Assembly: GCA_003213135.1 (NCBI GenBank)
Contig: QCNT01000001.1
Location: forward strand, 272,767-336,766
Reading direction: 5' to 3'
Origin: Pelagibacteraceae bacterium AG-426-I15
GTDB taxonomy: Bacteria > Pseudomonadota > Alphaproteobacteria > Pelagibacterales > Pelagibacteraceae
Length of the DNA: 64,000 nucleotides
The stretch's first letter is position 1. Every line of letters starts with the position of its first letter. Positions 16,340-24,872 of the stretch are shown in pieces. The position numbers and the translations under genes are program-made. Below the pieces are notes generated by a model. It did no database searches. It had not been told where the DNA came from and saw nothing but the letters and a program-made list of their open reading frames with translations.

Positions 16340-17137
16340 TTAAACTGCAAGTGCTTTTCTCATTTCTTCGTCATCCATTTTTTTACCTAGATAAGCCTCA
16401 ATTACAGCGTTATCATCCTTGATCTGAGAAGGGGTACCCTCTGCTATCTTTTCACCATGATCAAGAACAGTAACTTTACTACAGGTATCCATAACCACTT
16501 TTAATATGTGCTCAATTATAATTAGTGTTAAGCCGTATTTTTCTTTTAACCGCATTAATATCTTCATCAAATTATCAACGTTCACTGGTGATAGACCTGC
16601 AGCAGGTTCATCTAACATTAATAACTTTGGTTTTCCTGCAATAGCTCTAGCTAAAACAAGAAGTCTTCTTTGACCTCCAGATAATTCACTAGCGTTCATC
16701 TCGGCATAATCTGCTAATCCAACGAACGATAAAAGGTCCATCATTTCTTCTTTAATTACCTTCTCTTGATCCCATATTTTTTTTCTTCCAACGACTGCAT
16801 CTATAAATCTATAAGGTACTAAAGTGTGATAACCGGACATCACATTGTTTATTACAGACATATCTTGGTACAACCTTAATAATTGGAAAGTCCTTGCTAA
16901 TCCAAGCTCACCTACTTTATGTGGAGGTTCCTCTGTTATATCGTGCCCATCAAATTCTATATAACTACCTGGGTCAGGATCATAAACACCAGATACTAAG
17001 TTAAAAAAAGTACTTTTGCCCGATCCATTTGGTCCAATTATTCCTCTAATTTCATTTTTAGGCAATTCAAAATCAACTTTGTTGATAGCTTTTAAACCGC
17101 CAAATGCCTTCATTAATTTTTTAGTTTTTAGAAGCAT
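16340..17137 (-). CDS. livG: LIV-type ABC transporter ATP-binding protein LivG
   Basis: An ABC ATPase of 265 residues. Walker A is GPNGSGKST (about 35-43), the signature is LSGGQRRLL near 151-159, and Walker B is LLMLDEPAAGLSP. The longer N-terminal region with ARTFQLLRLYQDMSV and the C-terminal EAYLGKK mark it as LivG rather than LivF. It energises uptake through LivH/LivM. Its ATG overlaps the livM stop by 1 nt. The partner LivF and permease LivH are encoded on the opposite strand beyond livJ, an unusual split of the cassette. Confidence 0.92.
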   Translation of the reverse strand: MLLKTKKLMKAFGGLKAINKVDFELPKNEIRGIIGPNGSGKSTFFNLVSGVYDPDPGSYIEFDGHDITEEPPHKVGELGLARTFQLLRLYQDMSVINNVMSGYHTLVPYRFIDAVVGRKKIWDQEKVIKEEMMDLLSFVGLADYAEMNASELSGGQRRLLVLARAIAGKPKLLMLDEPAAGLSPVNVDNLMKILMRLKEKYGLTLIIIEHILKVVMDTCSKVTVLDHGEKIAEGTPSQIKDDNAVIEAYLGKKMDDEEMRKALAV

Positions 17138-18126
17138 TATTTATCAGCAACCGCCTGTTTTTTTTTAAATCTTCGATCTATAAAATACTTATCAATGAAA
17201 CCGCCAATACCTTTTGGCATAAATAAAATTGTTAAAACTATAGTTAAACCAAATATAAATAGTTGATACTCATAAAGTGGTCTCGTTAAGTCATAAACAA
17301 TAGTAATTATTACTGCTCCAATTATTCCACCCCATATGTGTCCTAAACCACCAAATACAACCATAGCAAGGAAAGTTACCATTTCAATAACAGTGTAATT
17401 ATTTGGATGGATGTAACCCGGTGGTAAATGAGCATAAACAGCTCCTGCAGCGCCAGCAAACATAGCGCTTAAAATAAAAGCTAACATTTTATGTTTTTTT
17501 ACATTAATTCCTGATGCAGCTGCAGAAATAGGATCTTCTCTAACTGCCATGAAGGCTCGTCCGATTGATGATCTTAAAACACTAAAAGAGAAGTATATTG
17601 CAATTAACATTACGGGCATTGAAATATAATAATACTTATCAGGTGTATCAAAAGTAATCCCAAATAGTTCAGGTTGAGATATACTTGAAATACCATAAGT
17701 CGAACCAAAAAATTCACCGTTCTCAATAAATAGTCTTATAGCTTCACCGCCTCCTAAAGTTGCAAGTGCTAAATATGGTCCCTCAAGTCTAAAAGATGGA
17801 ATTGCAAAAGCAACACCAAATAAACCAGTTACTAAAATAGCAACAGGCAAAGTTATCCATAGCGATGCACCTAGATACATAAACATACATCCAGCAGTAT
17901 AAGAACCAACAGCATATAAACCTACATGTCCAACGGTAACTTGTCCGCAATAACCTTTAACAATATTCAAACCAGCTGCAACAATGATGTTTATAAAAAT
18001 CAGACTTGATAAATGAGATTGATAAAGATCAGTAAAAAAAATAGATGGTATTGCCATCAAAATAAAAAAAGCAATAATGAAACCTAAAAAAGGATACTGT
18101 CTAATAATATCTTTAAATTTTTCCAT
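17137..18126 (-). CDS. livM: LIV-type ABC transporter permease LivM
   Basis: An inner-membrane permease with about 8-10 hydrophobic helices. The frame stays open back to an ATG at 18171, but that ATG lies inside the terminator-like hairpin at 18151-18177, so the start MEKFKDIIRQYPFLG at 18126 is preferred (329 residues). GYCGQVTVGHVGLYAVGSY is the LivM signature near the N-terminal third. The EAA-type loop is FMAVREDPISAAASGINVKK, and GGLGHIWGGIIGA follows. It pairs with LivH to form the channel for an amino-acid-like or carboxylic-acid substrate. The stop overlaps livG. Confidence 0.92.
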   Translation of the reverse strand: MEKFKDIIRQYPFLGFIIAFFILMAIPSIFFTDLYQSHLSSLIFINIIVAAGLNIVKGYCGQVTVGHVGLYAVGSYTAGCMFMYLGASLWITLPVAILVTGLFGVAFAIPSFRLEGPYLALATLGGGEAIRLFIENGEFFGSTYGISSISQPELFGITFDTPDKYYYISMPVMLIAIYFSFSVLRSSIGRAFMAVREDPISAAASGINVKKHKMLAFILSAMFAGAAGAVYAHLPPGYIHPNNYTVIEMVTFLAMVVFGGLGHIWGGIIGAVIITIVYDLTRPLYEYQLFIFGLTIVLTILFMPKGIGGFIDKYFIDRRFKKKQAVADK

Positions 18127-18150
18127 TATTTTTACTCTTGAAACTAAAAA

Positions 18151-18177
18151 TGAGCGGTGGTTTTTAATCACCGCTCA
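18151..18177 (-). terminator. Hairpin with U-tract between livJ and livM
   Basis: A perfect 9-bp inverted repeat (TGAGCGGTG at 18151-18159, CACCGCTCA at 18169-18177) with a 9-nt loop. On the minus strand it is followed by a short run of T, as in an intrinsic terminator. It lies between the livJ stop and the livM start in the same direction, so it probably acts as a partial terminator or mRNA-end stabiliser that keeps the binding protein more abundant than the permease. Confidence 0.75.
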
Positions 18178-18191
18178 TAAATTTTGATTTA

Positions 18192-19382
18192 TTACAGACC
18201 GTCGCTAGGTTTAAAAGTAACTGTACCAGCTACTGCTGTCTTCCAGTTTTTACCACCTCTAGTGTATTTGATCATAACAGGCGTTTTGTTACCATCTCTA
18301 CACTCCGGAGATCCTGCTGCACAAAAACTTATCGGCCCAGAAGCTAATCCAGTGAAGTTTTTAATGTTAGCTATCGAATCTCTAACAGCGTTTCTGTCAG
18401 CAGCTAAGTTACCAGTAAAGTTAACTTGTTCTAAAGCTGGTTTTAGCATGTCTAATAGATCTTGCATTTGTGAAAAATCATGGCCCGGTGTTACACCGTA
18501 TTTACTTTTAACCATCTTCACAAATTTTTTAGCTATTGGTCGTGTATCAGATGCCGCAAATGCAGCAGAGTAAACAACACCAACAGCTGCTTTACCAGCG
18601 TTTGTTGGTACTTCTACTTTTGATGCTACAGAATTTGCAACTCTATGAACACTTTTTGGTATTCCTACCTCGTAAGATTGTACAAGCATACGAACAGTTT
18701 CATCAACTAATCCTGATAAAACAATTACATCTGGGTTAGCTGCTTTAGCTTTCATAAGAAACGATCTAAAGTCAGTTTCTTTTTCACCAGCTTGAACTTG
18801 ATAAACAGGATCAACTCCATATTCATCTTTCATATACTTCATCATTTCTTTTGCAAAGACCATACTCGCTTGGTCAGGAACATAGATATAAGCTATCTTT
18901 TTCCCTTGTTGTTCAGCAGTAAACTTTCCTTGCACGATTTTATAAAATCTAGATGAAACAGGTACTCTGAATATGTATTCACTACCCGTCATCGTTATTT
19001 TTGAACTTGTTGAGTGAGGTATAATTTGTGGAACGCCAGCTTTAGTTATTACAGGTACCATAGGTAATGTAACAGAACTACAGCTAGATCCAATTATAAC
19101 GTGGACTTTGTCTTGGTAAGCAAGCTTCGTTGCATTTGCTACACCTTTTTCAGACTTACACTCATCATTGTAAAGAGTTAAATCAATTTTTTTACCATTA
19201 ATTCCACCCTGAGAGTTCCACATTTTGACTGTGTCTTCAATCAGCATTCCATGCTTGTAGCCAACGTCAGATAGCATTCTGAAAGAAACACCAATTTTGA
19301 TGTTTTCAGCTTGCGCTATTGTAGACATTAACAAACTAGCAGTGAACACTAGACTTGAAAAAATAATTTTTATTTTTTTCAT
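18192..19382 (-). CDS. livJ: LIV-type ABC transporter periplasmic substrate-binding protein
   Basis: 396 residues. A Sec signal peptide (KK then hydrophobic core to TIAQA, cleavage after about 25) leads into a peripla-binding fold type I domain: IKIGVSFRMLSDVG, GGINGKKIDLTLYND, and the ligand-carboxylate site HVIIGSSCSSVTLPMVPVIT. A strong Shine-Dalgarno (GGGGG, 5 nt from ATG) supports the start and high expression. LIV-type binding proteins take branched-chain amino acids but also amides, aromatic acids and other carboxylates. The neighbouring catabolic genes suggest a non-amino-acid ligand. The C-terminal region contains two Cys (SFCAAGSPECRD) that could form a disulfide. Confidence 0.9.
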   Translation of the reverse strand: MKKIKIIFSSLVFTASLLMSTIAQAENIKIGVSFRMLSDVGYKHGMLIEDTVKMWNSQGGINGKKIDLTLYNDECKSEKGVANATKLAYQDKVHVIIGSSCSSVTLPMVPVITKAGVPQIIPHSTSSKITMTGSEYIFRVPVSSRFYKIVQGKFTAEQQGKKIAYIYVPDQASMVFAKEMMKYMKDEYGVDPVYQVQAGEKETDFRSFLMKAKAANPDVIVLSGLVDETVRMLVQSYEVGIPKSVHRVANSVASKVEVPTNAGKAAVGVVYSAAFAASDTRPIAKKFVKMVKSKYGVTPGHDFSQMQDLLDMLKPALEQVNFTGNLAADRNAVRDSIANIKNFTGLASGPISFCAAGSPECRDGNKTPVMIKYTRGGKNWKTAVAGTVTFKPSDGL

Positions 19383-19488
19383 TATTTCCCCCTAATTGTT
19401 TTTTAAATTCCTCGGCGTTTTTAATTGACGACTAGGAATTAATTTAATTAAATGCAGGAAAACATATTAAAGGCTTAAAAACAACAGC
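19383..19488. promoter_or_regulatory. Divergent promoter region of livJ and livF with inverted repeat
   Basis: This 106-bp spacer separates livJ (minus) from livF (plus) and must hold promoters for both arms. It contains an inverted repeat AATTCCT (19406-19412) / AGGAATT (19434-19440) with an inner CGT/ACG pair. That could be an operator shared by both promoters or a stem in a leader. No riboswitch class was recognised. The promoter function follows from gene orientation; exact -10/-35 boxes are not assigned. Confidence 0.5.
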
Positions 19489-20214
19489 ATGCTTAAAATA
19501 AATAATTTAGTTTCTGGATACGGTAGTGTCCAAATTTTAAACGGTTCAAATATGGAGGTAAAAAATCAATCCATAGTTGCATTACTTGGTGGCAATGGAA
19601 CTGGTAAATCTACTATTCTTAAAGCCTGTTCAGGAATAATAAGAGCTTGGAAAGGAACAATAAGTTTTGATGGTGAGGAAATACAAAATCTTGCTCCCCA
19701 TAAAATTGTTGAAAAAGGTTTAGTCCAAGTAACACAAGGAAAAGATGTTTTCCCAGCCATGACTGTTTTAGAGAACTTAAGATTGGGTGGATTTGTATTA
19801 AAATCAAATATTGATTTAAAAAATAACCTAGAAAAAGTTTTTAATTATTTTCCAAGATTAAATGAGAGAAAAAATCAACTTGCAGCCACCCTATCAGGTG
19901 GAGAATTGCAAATGCTTTGTATCGGTAGAGGATTAATGTCTAACCCTAAAATGATAATGTTGGATGAACCTAGTGCCGCTTTAGCGCCCCAGATAGTAAT
20001 GGATATATTTAAAAATATTAACAAAATTAGAAAAGATGGACTTACGGTATTAGTAGTTGAACAAAACGTAAGAATGGCTCTTTTACTTGCAGACTATGGA
20101 TACGTTATAAAGGATGGAGCTATTAATGTTGAAGGAGACTCAAAAAAATTAATGTACGACGAGTCGGTGAAAGATTCTTATTTAGGCGGGGGAGGTACTA
20201 CGGCTAATGTTTAA
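19489..20214 (+). CDS. livF: LIV-type ABC transporter ATP-binding protein LivF
   Basis: An ABC ATPase of 241 residues. Walker A is GGNGTGKST (about 34-42), the signature is LSGGELQMLCIGRGLM, and Walker B is MIMLDEPSAALAP. The short length and the sequence RKDGLTVLVVEQNVRMAL near 185-202 identify the LivF type. It is the first gene of the plus-strand arm and overlaps livH by 8 nt. It complements LivG, encoded on the opposite strand, to give the heterodimeric ATPase pair usual for LIV importers. Confidence 0.92.
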   Translation: MLKINNLVSGYGSVQILNGSNMEVKNQSIVALLGGNGTGKSTILKACSGIIRAWKGTISFDGEEIQNLAPHKIVEKGLVQVTQGKDVFPAMTVLENLRLGGFVLKSNIDLKNNLEKVFNYFPRLNERKNQLAATLSGGELQMLCIGRGLMSNPKMIMLDEPSAALAPQIVMDIFKNINKIRKDGLTVLVVEQNVRMALLLADYGYVIKDGAINVEGDSKKLMYDESVKDSYLGGGGTTANV

Positions 20215-21244
20215 AAAGCTTAGATTAACTTCAAAAATTGAAAATGCTTTAATGCTTACTTTTACATTAATTTTTTTAATATTCATAAGCATAAGTCCGG
20301 ATATGAACCTTGAGTCTCTAAAAGGTGTTTTGATAATAGGTATTACAGTTGGAATAATTTATGGATTAGTCGCTGTAGGAATTTCTTTAATTTATACTGG
20401 TTTAGATGTAGTAAATTTTTCACATGGTGAATTTTTTATGCTTGGCGCTTTCACTGGCTTAACCGTCTATAATTTTCTCATAGATGGAGAGATAATTTAT
20501 AAAATATTTCCTGAGGCATACGGTTGGGTAGGATACGTAATTGGTCTTTTTTTAGCATTTGTAACTATGGGTTTATTTGGAATATTGATTGAGCGAATAT
20601 TTTTAAGACCACTAACTAAAAAAGGTGGTGGTTATACAGTTGCTGGTATGGGTATAATAATATGTGGTTTTGGTTTGTCAGTTATTTTACAAAACGTAGC
20701 TTATGTAATTTGGGATCCAACAGCACACCCATTCCATGCTGATTTAGGTTTGCCTATAACACTTGGAGGAGTGACGCTACCAATGACTTACCTCTGGATG
20801 TTAGTAACAGGTTTTATTGTTGCTGGTGCTTTATATTTATTTTTAAATAAAACTAAAATGGGGTTAGGGGTAAGAGCCGTTGCTTATTCAAAAGTAGTAT
20901 CAAACCTTGTTGGAATAAATGTTCCTTTATACATTTCAATTATATTTGGGATCGCGTGTGCTTTAGCAGGAATAGCTGGTACTTTAGTTGGCCCAACTTA
21001 CCAGGTAGTTATTTATATGGGATATATAATTTTATTAAAAGCTTTTGCGGCTGCAGTAGTAGGAGGTTTTGGAAGTTTACCAGGTGCTATCATTGGTGGT
21101 TTTACCGTTGGGCTTTTTGAAACAGCCTGTGCATTTTTTATATCAGGAAGTCACAAAGATGCTTACGCATTCCTCTTAATGATCGTAGTTTTACTAATAA
21201 AGCCAACTGGTTTTTTTGGTGTTCAAGTTAAAATGAAAGCTTAA
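20207..21244 (+). CDS. livH: LIV-type ABC transporter permease LivH
   Basis: An inner-membrane permease of 345 residues with about 8-9 hydrophobic helices. The LivH signature YGLVAVGISLIYTGLDVVNF is near 52-71, followed by SHGEFFMLGAF. The cytoplasmic EAA-like loop is MGLGVRAVAYSKVVSNLVGI, and AAVVGGFGSLPGAIIGGF lies near the C-terminus. An extra N-terminal stretch of about 35 residues precedes the first conserved helix. It overlaps livF by 8 nt, and its stop overlaps the following reductase ATG by 1 nt, tying the importer to catabolic genes. Confidence 0.92.
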   Translation: MFKKLRLTSKIENALMLTFTLIFLIFISISPDMNLESLKGVLIIGITVGIIYGLVAVGISLIYTGLDVVNFSHGEFFMLGAFTGLTVYNFLIDGEIIYKIFPEAYGWVGYVIGLFLAFVTMGLFGILIERIFLRPLTKKGGGYTVAGMGIIICGFGLSVILQNVAYVIWDPTAHPFHADLGLPITLGGVTLPMTYLWMLVTGFIVAGALYLFLNKTKMGLGVRAVAYSKVVSNLVGINVPLYISIIFGIACALAGIAGTLVGPTYQVVIYMGYIILLKAFAAAVVGGFGSLPGAIIGGFTVGLFETACAFFISGSHKDAYAFLLMIVVLLIKPTGFFGVQVKMKA

Positions 21245-22188
21245 TGAGTAATAAAAATACAAAAGTTGCTGTACTTGGCGCAGGAGCTATGGGTTGTCTC
21301 TTCGGCGGTTTATTAGCCGAAAAAGGTTTAAGCGTAGTACTTATTGATGTATGGAAAGAACACGTAGATGAAATAAATAGCAAGGGTCTAAAAATGATGG
21401 GCCACGGCGGCGATAGAACGGTTAAAATTGAGGCAACAACAGACCCAAAAAAACTACAACCGGTTGATGCTATAATTATAATGTGTAAAGCAACAGCTTT
21501 AGAACAGGCGCTTACAAACTCGAAGAATATTATTGGAGACAAAACCATGCTTATGTCTTTTCAAAACGGAATAGGCCACGAGGAAATTATGCAAAACATA
21601 GCTGGCAAAGATAAAGTTTTGGGTGGATCAACTACTCAAGCATCCAGTATTCAAGGACCTGGAATTATTCAAAACCACGCGAGCTTACCATCTTGGATTG
21701 GAGAATATGAAGGTGGTCATAGCGAAAGAGTCAAAAATCTTGCTGAAGTATTTACTGCACATGGGTTAGAAACTATTGCAGAAGAGAATATTAAAAAAAG
21801 AAAATGGATGAAATTATTTGCACTTACAGCCATAGGTCCTCTTTCAGCAATATTCGATCTTCACCATACTGATCTTTACATATCTAACAAAAATCAAAAT
21901 ATGTCTCGAAATCTAGGTAAAGAAATAATCTTAGAAACAAGAGAAGTAGCTAAAGCAGATGGTGTTGATGTAAGTGAAAAAGATTGTCTTGAAATGTTCA
22001 ATAGAATTGTAGACTCAAGACAAACCAATAAATCTTCTATGGCTTTTGATGTATTAAAGCACAGAAAAACTGAGATAGATTTTATTAGCGGTGCTGTATC
22101 AAGAATTGGAAAAAAACACGGGATTAAAACACCATTAAACGACTTAATGTACAATATTATTAAAATCAAAGAAGGAATGTATATATAG
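21244..22188 (+). CDS. PanE/ApbA-family ketopantoate reductase-like dehydrogenase
   Basis: A two-domain NADP-dependent 2-hydroxyacid dehydrogenase of 314 residues. The Rossmann motif is GAGAMGCLFGGLLAEKG (about 11-27), then QNGIGHEE around the conserved Asn, a family Lys in KKRKWMKLF, and the C-terminal helical domain with SSMAFDVLKHRKTEIDFISG (matching the S-S/M-x-D-x2-x3-R-x-T-E-I pattern of PanE). It may reduce or oxidise a branched 2-keto/2-hydroxy acid. It lies between livH and an acyl-CoA synthetase in one coupled operon, which argues for a catabolic role rather than, or besides, pantoate synthesis. Confidence 0.85.
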   Translation: MSNKNTKVAVLGAGAMGCLFGGLLAEKGLSVVLIDVWKEHVDEINSKGLKMMGHGGDRTVKIEATTDPKKLQPVDAIIIMCKATALEQALTNSKNIIGDKTMLMSFQNGIGHEEIMQNIAGKDKVLGGSTTQASSIQGPGIIQNHASLPSWIGEYEGGHSERVKNLAEVFTAHGLETIAEENIKKRKWMKLFALTAIGPLSAIFDLHHTDLYISNKNQNMSRNLGKEIILETREVAKADGVDVSEKDCLEMFNRIVDSRQTNKSSMAFDVLKHRKTEIDFISGAVSRIGKKHGIKTPLNDLMYNIIKIKEGMYI

Positions 22189-22192
22189 ACCT

Positions 22193-24112
22193 GTGTCCAA
22201 AGAAATCATTTGGCAACCATCTAAAGACTTAATTGAAAATTCTAAACTTACCAAGTTTTTAAATTTTTCAAAAACAAAAGATTATGAAGATCTTGAAAAA
22301 AAAAGCTCGTCCGATCCTGGATGGTTATGGGATAATGTAATTAAATTTGCTGATTTAAAATTTTTTAAACCATATTCGAAAATTATGGATGAAAGTAAAG
22401 GTATACCATGGACTAAATGGTGTGTAGATGGCAAAACAAATATCGTACTTAATTGCATTGATCGCCACAAAGATAAAGAATTTTTTAAGCAAACTTTTAT
22501 TTTTTCCGAAAGGGAAGACGGAGAAAAAGACTCAATTACTTATGAAGAATTTGATAAAAGAATCTCAAAGGTTGGAAATGCATTAAAAAATAATGGTTTC
22601 AAAAAAGGTGATGTAATAGCACTCTATATGCCTCAATTTATTGAAACCTATATTGCTTACTTTGCTATTTTAAAAATAGGTTGTATCGTTTTGCCTCTCT
22701 TCTCTGGTTACGGCTCTAAAGCTGTAATTGAAAGATTAAATATTTCAAAGGCAAAAGGTATTTTCACAGTAGATAAAACTTTTAGAAAAGCAAAAGAAAT
22801 AAGAATGTTTGATCAAATAAAAGATGAGCTGAACCAAGTTAATTCATTAGAAAAAATATTCCTTTTAGGAAATGACAAAGGTAAAAAAATATTTAATTGG
22901 AGTAACTTTGAAAATGTATCAGATAAATTAAAAACGGAGGAGATGAATACTGAAGATCCAGCTATTATACATTTTACTTCTGGTACCACAGGAAAACCAA
23001 AAGGATGTGTTTATACCCACATAGGCCTTGTTGCAAAAATGGCATTTGATGAAGGAATATTAGCTGACTTTAAACAGACCGACGTTCATTTATGTATGGC
23101 AGATATGGGTTGGATGGTTGGATCGAAATCAGCAACTATTGCATCATCACACGGTGCTAAAATGATAATTGCAGAAGGTGTTCCAGATTTTCCGGATGAA
23201 TTAAGATTTTGGAAATTAATTGAAAAATATAAAGTATCTTGGACCGAGTTATCTCCTGCATTAATTAGAAATCAAATGACAAAAGATGAAATACTTTTTA
23301 AAAATTTAAATTTAGATTCATTAAGAATTGTTTGTACAGGCGGGGAACCATGGACGGAAAAACCATGGAAGTGGTTATTCGAATTTATTGGTAAATCAAA
23401 AGTACCTATTATGAATTCAGCTGGTGGAACCGAGGTATCTGGATCTATACTGCACTGTTGCTTGCATAGACCCTTTAAAGTTGGTTCTTTTAATGCACCC
23501 ATTCCTGGAATGAGTGCAGATATTGTGGATTCAAAAGGCGAAAAAGTATCTGCTGATCAAATGGGAGAATTGGTAATGAGAAAATCATCAATAGGATTAA
23601 CTAAAAGTTTATGGAATGATGATGAAAGATACATACAGAATTATTGGAAGGTTATAAAAAATGACTTATGGGTTCACGGTGATTTAGCTAGTAAGGATAA
23701 AGACGGTCACTGGTATTTACACGGTAGATCAGATGATACAATCAAGGTTTCTGGTAAAAGAATTGGGCCATCGGAGTTAGAAAGTGTAATTGTCAAAAGT
23801 GGTAAAGCTAAAGAGGTTGCGGCTGTTGGAATTCCAGATGAGAGCAAAGGGTCAAAGATAATTTTATCTATAGTTCCTCTCGAAAGTGAAAAAAACCCTA
23901 AAGAAAACTTATTTAGTGATTTAATTATAAAAGATTTAGGAAAATCATTTAAGCCTGATAGAATAATATTTGTTAAGGATTTACCTAAAACAAGAAATAT
24001 GAAAATAATGAGGAGAGTAATAAAATCGTGTTTAACAAATGAGGACCCTGGCGATATTTCAACTTTATTAAATCCAGAGTCAGTAGAGGAAATAAAACAA
24101 CATGCAATTTAA
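22193..24112 (+). CDS. Acyl-CoA synthetase (acetyl/acetoacetyl-CoA synthetase-like, ANL superfamily)
   Basis: A 639-residue AMP-forming CoA ligase with GTG start, 4 nt after the reductase. An ACAS-type N-terminal region (IPWTKWCVDGKTNIVLNCID near 68-87) precedes the ATP-binding loop IIHFTSGTTGKPKGCVYTH (about 262-280). The A8 hinge region is LHGRSDDTIKVSGKRIGPSE near 509-528, and the C-terminal catalytic Lys is in NMKIMRR. Size and N-terminus fit the acetyl/acetoacetyl-CoA synthetase branch rather than short fatty-acid ligases. In this operon it most likely activates the imported or partly processed carboxylic acid to its CoA thioester. The substrate is unknown. It overlaps the crotonase gene by 11 nt. 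Confidence 0.88.
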   Translation: MSKEIIWQPSKDLIENSKLTKFLNFSKTKDYEDLEKKSSSDPGWLWDNVIKFADLKFFKPYSKIMDESKGIPWTKWCVDGKTNIVLNCIDRHKDKEFFKQTFIFSEREDGEKDSITYEEFDKRISKVGNALKNNGFKKGDVIALYMPQFIETYIAYFAILKIGCIVLPLFSGYGSKAVIERLNISKAKGIFTVDKTFRKAKEIRMFDQIKDELNQVNSLEKIFLLGNDKGKKIFNWSNFENVSDKLKTEEMNTEDPAIIHFTSGTTGKPKGCVYTHIGLVAKMAFDEGILADFKQTDVHLCMADMGWMVGSKSATIASSHGAKMIIAEGVPDFPDELRFWKLIEKYKVSWTELSPALIRNQMTKDEILFKNLNLDSLRIVCTGGEPWTEKPWKWLFEFIGKSKVPIMNSAGGTEVSGSILHCCLHRPFKVGSFNAPIPGMSADIVDSKGEKVSADQMGELVMRKSSIGLTKSLWNDDERYIQNYWKVIKNDLWVHGDLASKDKDGHWYLHGRSDDTIKVSGKRIGPSELESVIVKSGKAKEVAAVGIPDESKGSKIILSIVPLESEKNPKENLFSDLIIKDLGKSFKPDRIIFVKDLPKTRNMKIMRRVIKSCLTNEDPGDISTLLNPESVEEIKQHAI

Positions 24113-24872
24113 AGATATAATATATGAAGTTAAAAGTGATTATGCTTATGTAACTATAAATAGACCAAAAGTATTAAACGCGTTCACACCCGTCACTCTT
24201 CAAGAATTGAAAACTGCTTTAGATAGTGCTGAAAAAGATAAAAATGTTGGCGTAATTATTTTATCTGGCGCTGGGGATAGAGCTTTTTGTGCAGGAGGAG
24301 ATATGAACTGGGAAAGTTCAAAAGAATTTCAAGACCATGAATATGAATTTCATATCCACTTAACAAAGTGTAGTAAACCAATAATAGCAAAAGTGGATGG
24401 TTATGCGATTGGTGGTGGAAATCATATGGCTTACTTTTGTGATCTAACTATAGCAAGTGAAAATTCTATATTTGGACAGAACGGGCCAAGAGTTGGATCG
24501 CCAGCAGGAGGTGCTATCGTTGCTCATTCTGCGAATATTTTAGGTCATAAACGTGCAAGGGAAATGTGGATGACGTGCAAACGATATTCCGCAAAAGAGA
24601 TGATGAATTGGGGATTAGTCAACTCTGTTGTAAAAAGAGAAAAATTAGATGAGGAAGTTAAAAAATATGGGGATGAAATATTAAAAGGAGCACCGACATG
24701 TTTGAAGATATTAAAAGCTAGTTTTCGAAAACAATTTGATGAAATTTTAAAAATAACTCAAAAAAGTATGGTTGATGAAGAAGCTCCAGGCTATTTTAAA
24801 ACTGGAGAACAGTCTGAGGGTGCTAAGGCTTTTTTAGAGAAAAGAAAACCAAATTTTAAAAAATTTCGTTAA
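24102..24872 (+). CDS. Crotonase-family enzyme resembling MenB/BadI
   Basis: An enoyl-CoA hydratase/isomerase-fold protein of 256 residues. The oxyanion-hole segments are GDRAFCAGGDMNWE near 63-76 and GYAIGGGNHMAYFCDLTIAS near 98-117. IFGQNGPRVGSPAGG, a C-terminal GEQSEGAKAFLEKRKPNFKKF and the MWMTCKRYSAKEMMNWGLVN segment look much more like naphthoyl-CoA synthase MenB and the ring-cleaving BadI hydrolase than like ordinary hydratases. No menaquinone genes are seen. A retro-Dieckmann ring opening or related C-C bond cleavage on a CoA thioester is a reasonable inference. Overlaps both neighbours (11 and 1 nt). Confidence 0.85.
   Translation: MQFKDIIYEVKSDYAYVTINRPKVLNAFTPVTLQELKTALDSAEKDKNVGVIILSGAGDRAFCAGGDMNWESSKEFQDHEYEFHIHLTKCSKPIIAKVDGYAIGGGNHMAYFCDLTIASENSIFGQNGPRVGSPAGGAIVAHSANILGHKRAREMWMTCKRYSAKEMMNWGLVNSVVKREKLDEEVKKYGDEILKGAPTCLKILKASFRKQFDEILKITQKSMVDEEAPGYFKTGEQSEGAKAFLEKRKPNFKKFR

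Noticed and set aside
18184..18573. 129-codon plus-strand frame inside livJ
   Set aside because: It lies entirely antisense to a clear substrate-binding protein with a signal peptide and family motifs; a shadow frame without recognisable domains.
19383..19488. Riboswitch upstream of livJ or livF
   Set aside because: The inverted repeat does not match the layout of glycine, SAM-II, SAM-V or other riboswitches I can recognise, and the spacer is short.
24102..24872. Annotation as menB (naphthoyl-CoA synthase)
   Set aside because: No menaquinone genes are near and the group uses ubiquinone; similarity is reported without the pathway claim.
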